IMG/VR virus record: IMGVR_UViG_3300010354_000903 | Span: 1 to 20,106 of that record | Length of the DNA: 20,106 nt | Reading direction: 5' to 3' (one strand) | Source of the DNA: a virus | Shown here: positions 1 to 7,703 of the stretch, piece by piece | Layout of the letters: the number at the start of each line of letters is the position of its first letter | How positions within the stretch are numbered: the stretch's first letter is position 1 | The notes under the pieces: model-generated | Database searches by the model: none | What the model saw: the letters and a program-made list of their open reading frames with translations, nothing else | Told to the model about the DNA's origin: nothing | Program-made: the position numbers and the translations under genes

Positions 1-15
1 ACCGTTTAATCTGAC

Positions 16-43
16 TTGACTCTTTTGAAGCCTATGATATAAA
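16..43 (+). promoter_or_regulatory. Sigma70-like promoter upstream of the tail gene block
   Basis: A -35-like TTGACT (16-21) is followed 16 bases later by a -10-like TATAAA (38-43). The overlapping TAAAAT (40-45), at 18-base spacing, is the alternative -10. Each box is one base off consensus. Transcription would start near base 50, inside the left arm of the terminator hairpin at 45-71, so transcripts from this promoter would lack most of that arm. The site resembles, but does not match, the T4-type late element TATAAATA. It is a prediction from sequence only. Confidence 0.5.
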
Positions 44-44
44 A

Positions 45-80
45 TACCCCTAGATGACCCGTCTAGGGGTAAACTTTTTT
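45..80 (+). terminator. Rho-independent terminator just before the first gene
   Basis: A perfect 10-bp inverted repeat, TACCCCTAGA (45-54) and TCTAGGGGTA (62-71), encloses a 7-base loop and is followed by AAC and then six T (75-80). This is the usual form of an intrinsic terminator. It probably ends transcription of the gene upstream of the window. It overlaps the start region of the promoter at 16-43, so it would act on read-through transcripts and not on those begun at that promoter. Confidence 0.75.
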
Positions 81-91
81 GGAGTAATATC

Positions 92-415
92 ATGACGTTA
101 GTGCAACTAGCTAAAAATACAAATAATAAATATTCGTCATCAGATACGACTCTAAAAACATTCGTCGTGCATCTTGCAGACAATTCAGAACTTAAAGTTA
201 AAGCAGTTTCTTGGCTCATTTCAGATTATGGTAAAGTTTGTTTTTATATGCAATCTCCAGAAGAAATTGCAAAAATGTCGATGAAAGGCCAAGAGCCAAT
301 TGCAGTTTATGCAATTAAACGTTCTTTGGTCGAAAGCGTTGCCGAAGAGGGTACTGTGACTGTCACGGTTAAAAGCCGGAAACGTAAGCCAGCAAAAAGA
401 AAAACTAGAAGATGA
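92..415 (+). CDS. Small protein of unknown function with a basic C-terminal tail
   Basis: A 107-residue protein that I do not recognise. The ATG start follows GGAGTAA (81-87), a good Shine-Dalgarno site. The first three quarters look like a compact alpha/beta or beta domain with no catalytic motif. The last 15 residues or so are almost entirely Lys and Arg (KSRKRKPAKRKTRR), which suggests binding to nucleic acid or to another acidic partner. Its stop codon overlaps the start of the next gene in an ATGA, so the two are translationally coupled. First place in a tail operon, just before a tube-like gene, would fit a tail or head-tail structural or assembly role, but that is inference from position only. 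Confidence 0.8.
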   Translation: MTLVQLAKNTNNKYSSSDTTLKTFVVHLADNSELKVKAVSWLISDYGKVCFYMQSPEEIAKMSMKGQEPIAVYAIKRSLVESVAEEGTVTVTVKSRKRKPAKRKTRR

Positions 416-927
416 GATTTGTTTTAGGCGATTTGCCTCTTGATTATCAAAAAGCAGTCGATAAAGAAATTGCGGCGGGCCGTAATCCAAATGTCACTTT
501 GCCTAAATATTTTTCGGGCGCTCGCGCATACGTCGTTGTGTCCGGCGAACTTGTTGCCGTGTGTCAAGATTTTAATTACACGATTGATTTTACTCCAGAA
601 GAAACTCGCACAATTGATACTCATATTCCGTGGGACATTTCTGTAGGACAGGTTTCGATTAGAGCCTCATTAAGGCAGCTAGTCGACCCTTCGGAGTCTC
701 CAGAGTCTCAAGGTTTATGGTCAAACATGGCTTCAATTATTCATCAGCCATTAGTAGAGCTAGAAGTGTTTGATAAGCTCGGCCAAAAGATGTTTTATGC
801 CCGTGGCATGTTTACAAGAATCTCCGGCAGTGTTACTATAGGTTCGTTGTCAAATAGAAATATTGATTTTGTAGGTACAGCTTATGCTCACAATGTTACT
901 CAGAGTTTTGTTCCTTATAAAAAATAA
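412..927 (+). CDS. Probable tail tube or tube-like structural protein
   Basis: A 171-residue protein that starts in an ATGA overlap with the preceding gene. Residues 36-90 contain a beta-rich stretch: a strand pair, then a 'TIDF...ID...PWDISVG...I.ASLR' pattern. This resembles the tail tube fold of contractile phages, in which a polar-acidic strand leads into 'ID..P.EI.PG' and then a beta strand. Residues 110-165 supply further alternating beta strands, as expected for the second half of that fold. No enzyme motif is visible. Its place directly before two chaperone-like genes and the tape measure supports a tube or tube-initiator role. It could also be a second tube-like baseplate protein if the main tube gene lies upstream. 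The assignment rests on pattern resemblance and gene order. Confidence 0.55.
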   Translation: MRFVLGDLPLDYQKAVDKEIAAGRNPNVTLPKYFSGARAYVVVSGELVAVCQDFNYTIDFTPEETRTIDTHIPWDISVGQVSIRASLRQLVDPSESPESQGLWSNMASIIHQPLVELEVFDKLGQKMFYARGMFTRISGSVTIGSLSNRNIDFVGTAYAHNVTQSFVPYKK

Positions 928-945
928 TTAAACTACGGGTAATTT

Positions 946-1326
946 ATGGAACCGTATTTAGCCGAGCGCATTGAAGCGGCCAAAAAAAAAGCAAAACAAA
1001 TTATTGACGGAAAGATTGACGACGAGTTTGACTTAAGACTTGTTTTTCAATTTGTTTTATGCCAAAAGTACAACATGCCGATATTCGACCCGTACTTTGA
1101 AGAAAGAACTCTTGACGAACTTATGTTCGAAGTCTATCTTCATAAAGAAGTTGCTGTAAAAGCTGATCCAGAATTAGCCAAACAAGATGCGGCTGATTTT
1201 GTCAGAGAGGAAGCAAACAAGGATGAGTATTGGGAAGATCTAGATATTCAGTCCGACGATGAATTTTTAGAACAGGCAAAAAAAGACTTTGGTTTGAAAC
1301 AGGAGCAAAACAATGAGCAGTCTTAA
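946..1326 (+). CDS. Probable tail assembly chaperone, first of an overlapping pair
   Basis: A 126-residue, strongly acidic and mostly helical protein. It begins with a Lys/Ala-rich helix that includes an AAA AAA AAA lysine run (982-990). Its middle, around residues 37-70, has a 'FV...YN.P.FDPYF...TLDELMFE' segment. The C-terminal 50 residues are rich in Asp and Glu. Small acidic helical proteins just before the tape measure are typically tail assembly chaperones (the G/GT position in lambda). The start is preceded only by a weak ACGGGT ribosome site. The end overlaps the next gene by 14 bases. Sequence similarity to a named family is not evident to me, so the role is inferred from size, composition and position. 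Confidence 0.55.
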   Translation: MEPYLAERIEAAKKKAKQIIDGKIDDEFDLRLVFQFVLCQKYNMPIFDPYFEERTLDELMFEVYLHKEVAVKADPELAKQDAADFVREEANKDEYWEDLDIQSDDEFLEQAKKDFGLKQEQNNEQS

Positions 1327-1837
1327 TCCTATTATTTTTATTGAGCTGGATGTTGTCGGGACTACAACGGGTGAAAAATATCAAGGGGCTTTTGAACTTA
1401 AAAAGTTTTTATCTCATAGAGATATGACTGATTCATCTCGCGTAGCTAATAGGTTGTCTACAGGTTTACGCCGTCCTCCCTCTTACAGTGTTCCTGCCTT
1501 GCTTGCGGGCATCAAAGATGCTCTTCAGAACATCCATGACGAAGTGGCTGTGGCAGTAGAGGACAAAGATAAAGTTGCTCTAGTGGCAAGCGACGAGGCA
1601 GTCCGTCGTGTTATTGAAGGAATTTTGCCTGAATTGAGAGATATTGACCAACAAGCCGAGTTTATTCAAATGCTTGCAGTTCTTAACGCCCATATCGTTA
1701 AGGCTCCTGACTGGTGGAAACCTAAAGGCGAAGAGTTGGGCGGGTATCATTTGTTGGATTATACTCCTATACTTGAGCTTAATCGTCAACTTTCTGAAGC
1801 ACAACGCCCCGCCACCAAAGAAGAAAAAGAAGAATAA
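1313..1837 (+). CDS. Probable tail assembly chaperone, second of an overlapping pair
   Basis: A 174-residue protein. Its ATG lies inside the end of the previous gene, preceded by AGGAG (1301-1305) at 7-base spacing, so it has its own good initiation site. The N-terminal 60 residues look like a beta domain ('IIFIELDVVGTTTGEKYQG'). The rest is helical, with a conserved-looking 'APDWW...GGYHLLDY' segment around residues 131-150 and an acidic Lys/Glu C-terminus. The position between a small acidic gene and the tape measure fits the second tail chaperone. In many phages such pairs are joined by ribosomal frameshifting. Here the reading frames and an intervening stop argue against fusion, and coupled re-initiation is more likely. 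A different tail-assembly role is possible. Confidence 0.55.
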   Translation: MSSLNPIIFIELDVVGTTTGEKYQGAFELKKFLSHRDMTDSSRVANRLSTGLRRPPSYSVPALLAGIKDALQNIHDEVAVAVEDKDKVALVASDEAVRRVIEGILPELRDIDQQAEFIQMLAVLNAHIVKAPDWWKPKGEELGGYHLLDYTPILELNRQLSEAQRPATKEEKEE

Positions 1838-1846
1838 GACATAAAA

Positions 1847-1880
1847 TGTCACTACTGTAATGGAGTAACGCATAGTGACA
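1847..1880 (+). promoter_or_regulatory. Possible translation-control hairpin over the tape-measure start
   Basis: TGTCACTA (1847-1854) and TAGTGACA (1873-1880) are perfect 8-base complements. They enclose an 18-base loop that carries the Shine-Dalgarno GGAG (1862-1865). The GTG start codon (1875-1877) lies within the 3' arm, so the folded RNA would hide it. An upstream dyad, GACAT-AAA-ATGTC (1838-1850), shares bases with the 5' arm and would compete. This could limit production of a low-copy protein or couple it to ribosomes finishing the upstream gene. Function is inferred. Confidence 0.4.
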
Positions 1881-4800
1881 CGCATAAACGTAGACCTATC
1901 AGATTTATTAGCCCCTATTAGGCAGATGCGCGAAGAGATTCAGAAGATGAATGAAGCTCTTCGCTCTACTGTGCAATTGCAAGCACAGATGGCTGCTCAC
2001 CAAAGACAGGCAGCTGGTGGTTACTCTCCAACTAAAACAGGATTAGCTCTTGAAATTCAAGATAGGATTGCTACTCGCGGCGGCCCTGTTAACAATGTTT
2101 ACGGTATTAATACCGGCGCTCCTATTCCACCATCTAATATTAATCCAACGGGTAGTCCACTCGGCTCAATTCTTCCTAGTGCTCAATGGCAGCTTTCTCG
2201 CGGTGGCGTAGGTATAGCTCAAGCGTTTGCTGGACAGGCTGGCTTTCAAAATGACTTGGCAGCCAAGAGAGAGCGCGAAGAAGCAATTAAGTTGCTATCA
2301 GGCAGTGCCAATACAACAGCAAAAATCTTACTAGATGTATCTAAGAAGATAGAGCAAGAAAGAGCTGCAGCCTCTGAAACTCTTAAACGAGCAACCGAAG
2401 AATATGGTAGGGCATCTGAGGCAGGAGCCAAAGACCTTGCTAAGTTTGCAAGAGAACTTGATGAAGCAGCCAAGAAGTTTAATAAAGTTAATCAAAAAGC
2501 CGAACAGTTTTCTACGACTTTAGACGACTTTATTAAAAAGGGCGGCCCCGGAGGCGGCGGTGGAGATGGCGGCGGTCGAGGTGGATTTGGTGGTTGGTGG
2601 GACAAATACGGCGGAAAAGCAAGTGCCATTGCATCTGGAGTGGCAGGTACCGCTGCTCTTGGCTTTCAGCTAGGAGGAGCATACGCAAATGTTCAGGCCA
2701 TGGGCTTTCAACAAAGCCTACAGGCAATGCAGGCTATTCCTCAAAACATAGGAATGGCCGAGTCTCTTAGGTATCAAAAGTACATGGCGGTTGTGGCTCC
2801 CACAACTGGCGAGCAGATGCTTGAAGCGTATGGCAACTTACTAACTCCCGGCAAAAAGAAGTTTTCTTATTTGGGAGTAGGTAATAGACAGTCACGCGAA
2901 ACCGAAGCAAACAAGATTTTTGAAGAAGAGTTTAAAGTTTCAGAAGCAGAACGTAAGGCAGCAACTCGTAGCTCAATTGGCAGTGCAATTGGACAAGCAG
3001 CTCTTTCTGTTGGAGCAATTGCCGGCGGCATAGGCTTAACAGCAGGTACTGCAGGACTTGGTGCGCTTCCGGGTTTGGCTTTGGCTGGAGCAGGCATTAC
3101 TGGTTTAGTTGGAGCAGGTAAAGACCTATTTACTAACATTACAGGAGCTCAAACCGGAATAGCAGGTCAGAAAGAGGGCGGTATTTATGACATGCCCGGA
3201 GCTGGTTTATTTTTTGATAAGCCTCAGCAAAATGCCCAAGCAGTTAAAGCCATGTATCAATCCGGTGCTATTCGTCAACGCGAGCAAAATGAAAGAATGC
3301 TTATAGAGGCTGAAAAATCTAGATTTGATTCTCGTCGTTTGGCTATGGGACTTGATGAAAATTTAGCCGCAATGAGAATGAGAACCGCAGCAACCTCTAT
3401 GGCGGGTGGAGCTGCCGTATCAGGGTTTGAGGCTTTTAAAGGACTATCTCCTGAAAGAGCCGAAGCTTTGGCCGGAAGATATGCCAAGTTAGGTTATTCA
3501 ATTCCAGAAGTTGGAAATATTTACAATACCTATGCAGGCATGATCGGCACAACCAAGGGGGCTGACCGTCTTCTTGGATTAAGTCGCGCAGGCGTTGGTT
3601 CTGTCGAGCAAATGGCTAGCAACGTATTGGGTATTTCTGCCGTTTCTGGCAAACAAGGAGATACTAAACAACTTGAAAATATCTTTGCTAAGGCTTTCGA
3701 GGCTGGATTAAAAGGCGCTCCCGCTATTCAAAGATTCTCGCAAGCAGCCATGGAAATGTCGCAAGCATTAAAAATACAGTCGGCCACAGGTGCTGCAGGA
3801 TTTCTGTCTACTTTGACAGGAGCGATGGCTGGCAAGTCTGGTTCAGCCATGATGTATATGGATGAAGCTCGCTCAGGTTTGATGGGACTTGCCGGAGCGA
3901 CCGGTGCAACAACCGGACTTATGGGAACGCTAAAAGTTCTTTCAGGAGCGGCATCTGGATTAGGGATGGGCACGGGCTTAGGAACGGCTAGTCGTTCAAA
4001 TATTGTTCAAGTGCAAGAGGCTCTAGGGCAGCTTGGTGAAGGCGGCGACTATACTAAATTAACAGGAATGGCTCGCAAAATGGTAGGCGCTCAGGTCGCT
4101 TCAGGCGTATCTCCAGCTCAAGCTATGGCCAATGTTCGTAGGGCACTAGAAGGGCAGGCGGCAGCTCAGGCCGCCCCATTTGCTGCAGAATATGAACGTA
4201 GAACAGGGGCATCTTTTTCTTCTGTTCAGTCTCAAGCAAAAAAATTACTTGAATTATCAAAAAGCAAAGATCCCAAGGTGGCCAAAAAAGCCGCAGAAGA
4301 TTTAAGAAACTTGATGTTCAAGTTTGAAGACGAAACCGTAGGAATGAGCGGTCTTGAAGCGGAAGGGTCTTCGGCGGCTTTATTAATGAGCGGAGTCTCA
4401 TCGGGGGACTTTAAACGCGGAAAACAAATATTAGAAAGAGAAAAAGGCAAGGGAGCAGCAAAAGCAGCAGCAGACTTTGCAACCGTTAACTATAAGCGCG
4501 TATTGAACTCAGCAGCGGTCGATGCGGCTAAAGGAATAGACAGAACGGTATCTGATGAAGATTTGAAGACTACAGCCGCTGGCATGGGAATTGATACAAG
4601 CAAGGCTAATTGGAAACAAGAACTTGGTAAGGCCGCAGGAGTTGATGTTGATAAAGGAGAAAAGTTTACTTTTGCCAAGTTAGCAACTGCCATGTCCACT
4701 TATGCTGACAAAGATACACAAAGAACATCGTTAAGTATTATTGAAGCTTTTGGCCCTACGGCGGTGCAACAGCTCGCTGATGCAGTTGGCGGAACTCCCG

Positions 4801-4916
4801 CAGGCGGCGTGATGCCCGAAAAGCCATCCGTAAATTCATCTAAAACTCCACAACAAATTCAACAAGAGAAAAATAGAGCTAGAACTAAATCGGCAGTTGG
4901 TAGTATGATGCCGTAA
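1875..4916 (+). CDS. Tail tape-measure protein
   Basis: A 1013-residue protein with a GTG start 9 bases after GGAG (1862-1865). It sets tail length and occupies the tail lumen until ejection. Residues 1-45 form an amphipathic helix or coiled coil. Residues 125-215 are a long charged helical region. Residues 222-247 are a glycine-rich hinge. Residues 249-271 and about 367-420 are Ala/Gly-rich hydrophobic segments with GxxxG-type spacing, as expected for parts that may enter the host membrane. The remainder is Ala/Gly/Ser-rich helix. This composition, the size, the chaperone-like genes just upstream and the hub gene just downstream all fit a tape measure. I see no lysozyme or peptidase motif. 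By the usual rule of about 0.15 nm per residue, a tail near 150 nm is expected (inference). Confidence 0.85.
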   Translation: MTRINVDLSDLLAPIRQMREEIQKMNEALRSTVQLQAQMAAHQRQAAGGYSPTKTGLALEIQDRIATRGGPVNNVYGINTGAPIPPSNINPTGSPLGSILPSAQWQLSRGGVGIAQAFAGQAGFQNDLAAKREREEAIKLLSGSANTTAKILLDVSKKIEQERAAASETLKRATEEYGRASEAGAKDLAKFARELDEAAKKFNKVNQKAEQFSTTLDDFIKKGGPGGGGGDGGGRGGFGGWWDKYGGKASAIASGVAGTAALGFQLGGAYANVQAMGFQQSLQAMQAIPQNIGMAESLRYQKYMAVVAPTTGEQMLEAYGNLLTPGKKKFSYLGVGNRQSRETEANKIFEEEFKVSEAERKAATRSSIGSAIGQAALSVGAIAGGIGLTAGTAGLGALPGLALAGAGITGLVGAGKDLFTNITGAQTGIAGQKEGGIYDMPGAGLFFDKPQQNAQAVKAMYQSGAIRQREQNERMLIEAEKSRFDSRRLAMGLDENLAAMRMRTAATSMAGGAAVSGFEAFKGLSPERAEALAGRYAKLGYSIPEVGNIYNTYAGMIGTTKGADRLLGLSRAGVGSVEQMASNVLGISAVSGKQGDTKQLENIFAKAFEAGLKGAPAIQRFSQAAMEMSQALKIQSATGAAGFLSTLTGAMAGKSGSAMMYMDEARSGLMGLAGATGATTGLMGTLKVLSGAASGLGMGTGLGTASRSNIVQVQEALGQLGEGGDYTKLTGMARKMVGAQVASGVSPAQAMANVRRALEGQAAAQAAPFAAEYERRTGASFSSVQSQAKKLLELSKSKDPKVAKKAAEDLRNLMFKFEDETVGMSGLEAEGSSAALLMSGVSSGDFKRGKQILEREKGKGAAKAAADFATVNYKRVLNSAAVDAAKGIDRTVSDEDLKTTAAGMGIDTSKANWKQELGKAAGVDVDKGEKFTFAKLATAMSTYADKDTQRTSLSIIEAFGPTAVQQLADAVGGTPAGGVMPEKPSVNSSKTPQQIQQEKNRARTKSAVGSMMP

Positions 4917-4927
4917 GGGGATTTTTT

Positions 4928-6796
4928 ATGAAAGTGAAATATTTAAATAATTCAACTAGATGGGATATTATCCTGTTTGATTATCTTGATGATATTCCAA
5001 CTTCCGACACACCCAAAGTCGAAGTCCATACTGGAAACAAAGGAGTTGTTTCAATTGGCATATCAAGGTCAAAAGCTTCTATTCAAAATACAGCTAGCAT
5101 TCGCGTTGTAGGCGACTTACATCCAGCCTATTCGATTGGGAATTGGATTATCATTAAATCAAAGGTTGGCAAGTTTACAGAAAAAGACAAAAAGTTTACA
5201 GAAGTATCTCCTCTCAAAGAAGGAATAATTAGATTCATTGGGCAGATTACCACCATTGAAAACAGCTATTCAGTTGAAGGCTCTGGGATTCTTACCAAAA
5301 GAGCTACTATTCATATTAGAGAGTGGTCTAGTCTATTAAACATCCCCGTCCGTATTGATGCAAACTCGATTTCTAGCTACTTTCTTCAAACTCAAGAAGT
5401 GTTGGGTAGAGTTGGTTTGATTTCCGGTGCAAAAAAAGATTCAAAAATTAATATTGCAGAATTAGCACAAAAACTTATTGATCCGTTTGTAGGAGCAGGG
5501 CTGGTACTGTCTATTATTGGCGGCTTAAATACGGACACAAACACTGGAACAAGTTTAGGTGTAGATTTAGGAGAATATCAAAAGGTTGTGAGTATCTCTA
5601 AGCTTACCTCGCGCATGCCTAGCCTGCCCCAAGAGCTGCTGGATTATTTAGAGTTGCCTAAGTCAACTCAAACTAACAATGCGTTTGCAACAGGGTTCAC
5701 TAATACTTTATTGGGTGTAATGTCCGTTAGCGAATCATCTAAGCAAGAAGCTTTAGATAAATACGGCGTAGAACAACGCGACCCAAAATCCTTTAGCGGG
5801 TACTTTAAAGGCTATAACCAACTAAAGTCAATGTTTTTAAATTATAAAGACAGGCCGGCTAAAACAAACTTTCTCTCATCTTTGGGACAAGGCTCTTCAG
5901 CTTGGAGTTTAATTCAAGAGCATATTGACACCACAATCAATGAAGCTTTTACTGACATCTGGTATTTCAAGACAGAATCAGGGGCGACTACTTCCTTGCC
6001 TATGATTATTCTCCGTGATAAGCCATTTGCTCTTAAAGCGTTTCTGACAGACCCAGACAATCAAATTAGGCATACAAAGTGGACTGCGTTTGATGACTTG
6101 CCCAGAGTCTTCGCCGACGACACTATGATACAAAGCGTGTCTACAACAAACAGTTTTTTTACTTCTCCTAACTTTATTATGCCTCAGCTGCAAACAGGCG
6201 AAGTAGGTTCATCAAGAAACGACGACCCTACTACGGTATTAACAACAGCCGTACACCGTATTATTGATGATGGGGCTATTAACAGGTTTGGAACTATTGA
6301 GCATTACTGGAATACTGTTTACAGTGCCCCAACAGCCAAATCAAGCGAGTCGGGTGTTGTATATGTTCCATGGTTTGAAGATACTAAAAAACTAATGTAC
6401 TATTGGCATGCCTTGAGTTATCGTTTTGGAGATGCTAATTTGACTCTCAAGGATAATAACTTGCCAATTATGGTTGGTTGTAATCTATCTTTTCCTATGG
6501 GCAAGAATGTATTATGTGGTCACGTTGAGTCAGTAAATTGGAGTTTTAATATTGGTATGGACGGTATGGCATCTACAACAACCAATGTCCAGCTTTCTTA
6601 CTTGTGCAAAGCAAAGGATGACGGGTCCCTAACGCTGATTGGCCCTGCAGGTTTTACAGACTTGTTTGACCCAGAATTAGCCGATTCGGATATTAAAGAG
6701 TTATTTAAATTTCCTGAATTTAAAACAGAAATACCCAAAGCGCAAGAATTACTTCCAAAATTAAATTTACCTAAGTTACCGAAAGTACCATTCTGA
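4928..6796 (+). CDS. Baseplate hub protein (gp27/gpD/XkdQ-like)
   Basis: A 622-residue protein. The ATG lies 6 bases after AAGGGGA (4915-4921), which overlaps the preceding stop. The first 140 residues show the pattern of hub domain 1: a beta stretch ending in 'ASIRVVGD', a hydrophobic 'IGNWIIIKSK' strand, then 'GIIRFIGQITTI' and 'ATIHIREWSSLL'. In contractile tails this tube-like domain forms the ring that joins tube to spike. Residues 150-420 are a large mixed region. The C-terminal part, about residues 480-580, returns to beta strands ('GNVLCGHVES'-type segment, here 'GKNVLCGHVESVNWSF'), another hub hallmark. The last 40 residues are Lys/Pro/Leu-rich. It ends in a TGATG overlap with the spike gene, so the two partners are translationally coupled. 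No enzyme domain is visible. Confidence 0.72.
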   Translation: MKVKYLNNSTRWDIILFDYLDDIPTSDTPKVEVHTGNKGVVSIGISRSKASIQNTASIRVVGDLHPAYSIGNWIIIKSKVGKFTEKDKKFTEVSPLKEGIIRFIGQITTIENSYSVEGSGILTKRATIHIREWSSLLNIPVRIDANSISSYFLQTQEVLGRVGLISGAKKDSKINIAELAQKLIDPFVGAGLVLSIIGGLNTDTNTGTSLGVDLGEYQKVVSISKLTSRMPSLPQELLDYLELPKSTQTNNAFATGFTNTLLGVMSVSESSKQEALDKYGVEQRDPKSFSGYFKGYNQLKSMFLNYKDRPAKTNFLSSLGQGSSAWSLIQEHIDTTINEAFTDIWYFKTESGATTSLPMIILRDKPFALKAFLTDPDNQIRHTKWTAFDDLPRVFADDTMIQSVSTTNSFFTSPNFIMPQLQTGEVGSSRNDDPTTVLTTAVHRIIDDGAINRFGTIEHYWNTVYSAPTAKSSESGVVYVPWFEDTKKLMYYWHALSYRFGDANLTLKDNNLPIMVGCNLSFPMGKNVLCGHVESVNWSFNIGMDGMASTTTNVQLSYLCKAKDDGSLTLIGPAGFTDLFDPELADSDIKELFKFPEFKTEIPKAQELLPKLNLPKLPKVPF

Positions 6797-7668
6797 TGAG
6801 CAACATACCTTATGTACCATCAATTTCGGTTGGAGAGATAGTCGCTGTTCAGGAGCCAGCTTCTGATACAGACAGGGTGATTAAGTATTTTGTAAGAATT
6901 GAAACAGATAACGGAACATCAACATTTGTGTCAAATGTTGTTGCCTCTACTTTTATCGGTGGAATTGCAGACGGCTTCAAAATTTATCGTCGCCCAACCA
7001 CAGTTGACGATAAACCTTATCAAATCGACGATAAGACTCCGTTTGGCGTAGGTGAGAGGGTCATCGTTGCCTTTATTAATAATGATATTAGACGTGGAAT
7101 TATTATTGGTGGCTATAACAGAATTATAGACCTAATATCGCTTCCTGAGCCAGAAGAAAAAAAGCCTCAGATGCGCTTTCAGTATTTGGGTATGATTTTT
7201 GATATTGATACTAAGGGGCAACTAACGATTACCCATACAGGCGCACCTAAAATTACCGATAGTCCAAATGATGTTCCGGAAATTGATGAAAAAAAAGTTT
7301 CCATCTTAACTCTTAAAGATGACTCAAGTTTTGCATTTATAGACGCAAACAAACAATCTATTCTAGTCGATTCAACCAATAAAAAAATAGAATTTTCTTC
7401 AGATAAAGAAAAAATATCGATTGATCAAAAAGGGACTATTAAGGTTGATTCTACAAAAGAGGTAATAATTAAAGCTCCCAAAGTAGCATTAGGTACCTCT
7501 TCTACGGAATTGCTTGATTTAATCGATAAGTTATTAGAAGCGTTACAAAAAGCGGCGCCTCAGTTAGTTCAAACGGCGGTCGGCCCGGGGGCTATGGACC
7601 CTAACTTAATTTCATCGATTGTAGATATTAAAACAAAACTTTCCGAAATTAAAGGCAAAGTCGAATGA
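6796..7668 (+). CDS. Baseplate spike protein (gpV/gp5-like), no lysozyme domain
   Basis: A 290-residue protein whose ATG shares one base with the preceding stop (TGATG). It has only a weak ribosome site, so it probably depends on coupling. Residues 8-110 look like the OB-fold of gpV/gp5 spikes, including 'GVGERVIVAFINNDIRRGIIIGGY', matching the family pattern of a strand, a short turn and 'G.I.G'. Residues 141-233 are repeated short strands of the kind that wind into a trimeric beta-helix. Residues 236-290 form a helical tail with an 'AVGPGAMDP' turn, seen in several gp5/VgrG-like proteins. T4 gp5 has a lysozyme domain between OB fold and helix. Here only about 30 residues lie between them. 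No HxH metal-binding tip motif is present at the C-terminus, so a separate tip protein may exist. Confidence 0.75.
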   Translation: MSNIPYVPSISVGEIVAVQEPASDTDRVIKYFVRIETDNGTSTFVSNVVASTFIGGIADGFKIYRRPTTVDDKPYQIDDKTPFGVGERVIVAFINNDIRRGIIIGGYNRIIDLISLPEPEEKKPQMRFQYLGMIFDIDTKGQLTITHTGAPKITDSPNDVPEIDEKKVSILTLKDDSSFAFIDANKQSILVDSTNKKIEFSSDKEKISIDQKGTIKVDSTKEVIIKAPKVALGTSSTELLDLIDKLLEALQKAAPQLVQTAVGPGAMDPNLISSIVDIKTKLSEIKGKVE

Positions 7669-7703
7669 CATATGTCTTTTAAAATATATAGGGGAGTACA
7701 AAA

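Noticed and set aside
1-9. End of an upstream gene (in-frame TAA at 7-9)
   Set aside because: Two codons and a stop are too little to support a coding call, although the terminator at 45-80 implies a gene upstream.
356-366. Palindrome GTGAC-T-GTCAC
   Set aside because: It lies inside codons for a Thr-Val repeat and is readily explained by coding.
982-990. Nine-A run near the start of the first chaperone-like gene
   Set aside because: It reads as three lysine codons in a helical Lys/Ala region. No continuing product in another frame is apparent, so I do not claim slippage.
1278-1326. Possible programmed frameshift joining the two chaperone genes at the A7 run (A AAA AAA, 1278-1284)
   Set aside because: A -1 shift ends at TGA 1314-1316. 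A +1 or -2 shift at that site meets TGA at 1295-1297. The downstream gene also has its own AGGAG and ATG. Only a shift within about 1298-1326 could fuse them, and no clear slippery site is there.
1580-1885. Minus-strand open frame of 101 codons with a run of phenylalanines
   Set aside because: It is the reverse of the Lys/Glu-rich end of the chaperone-like gene and gives low-complexity protein, so it is a shadow.
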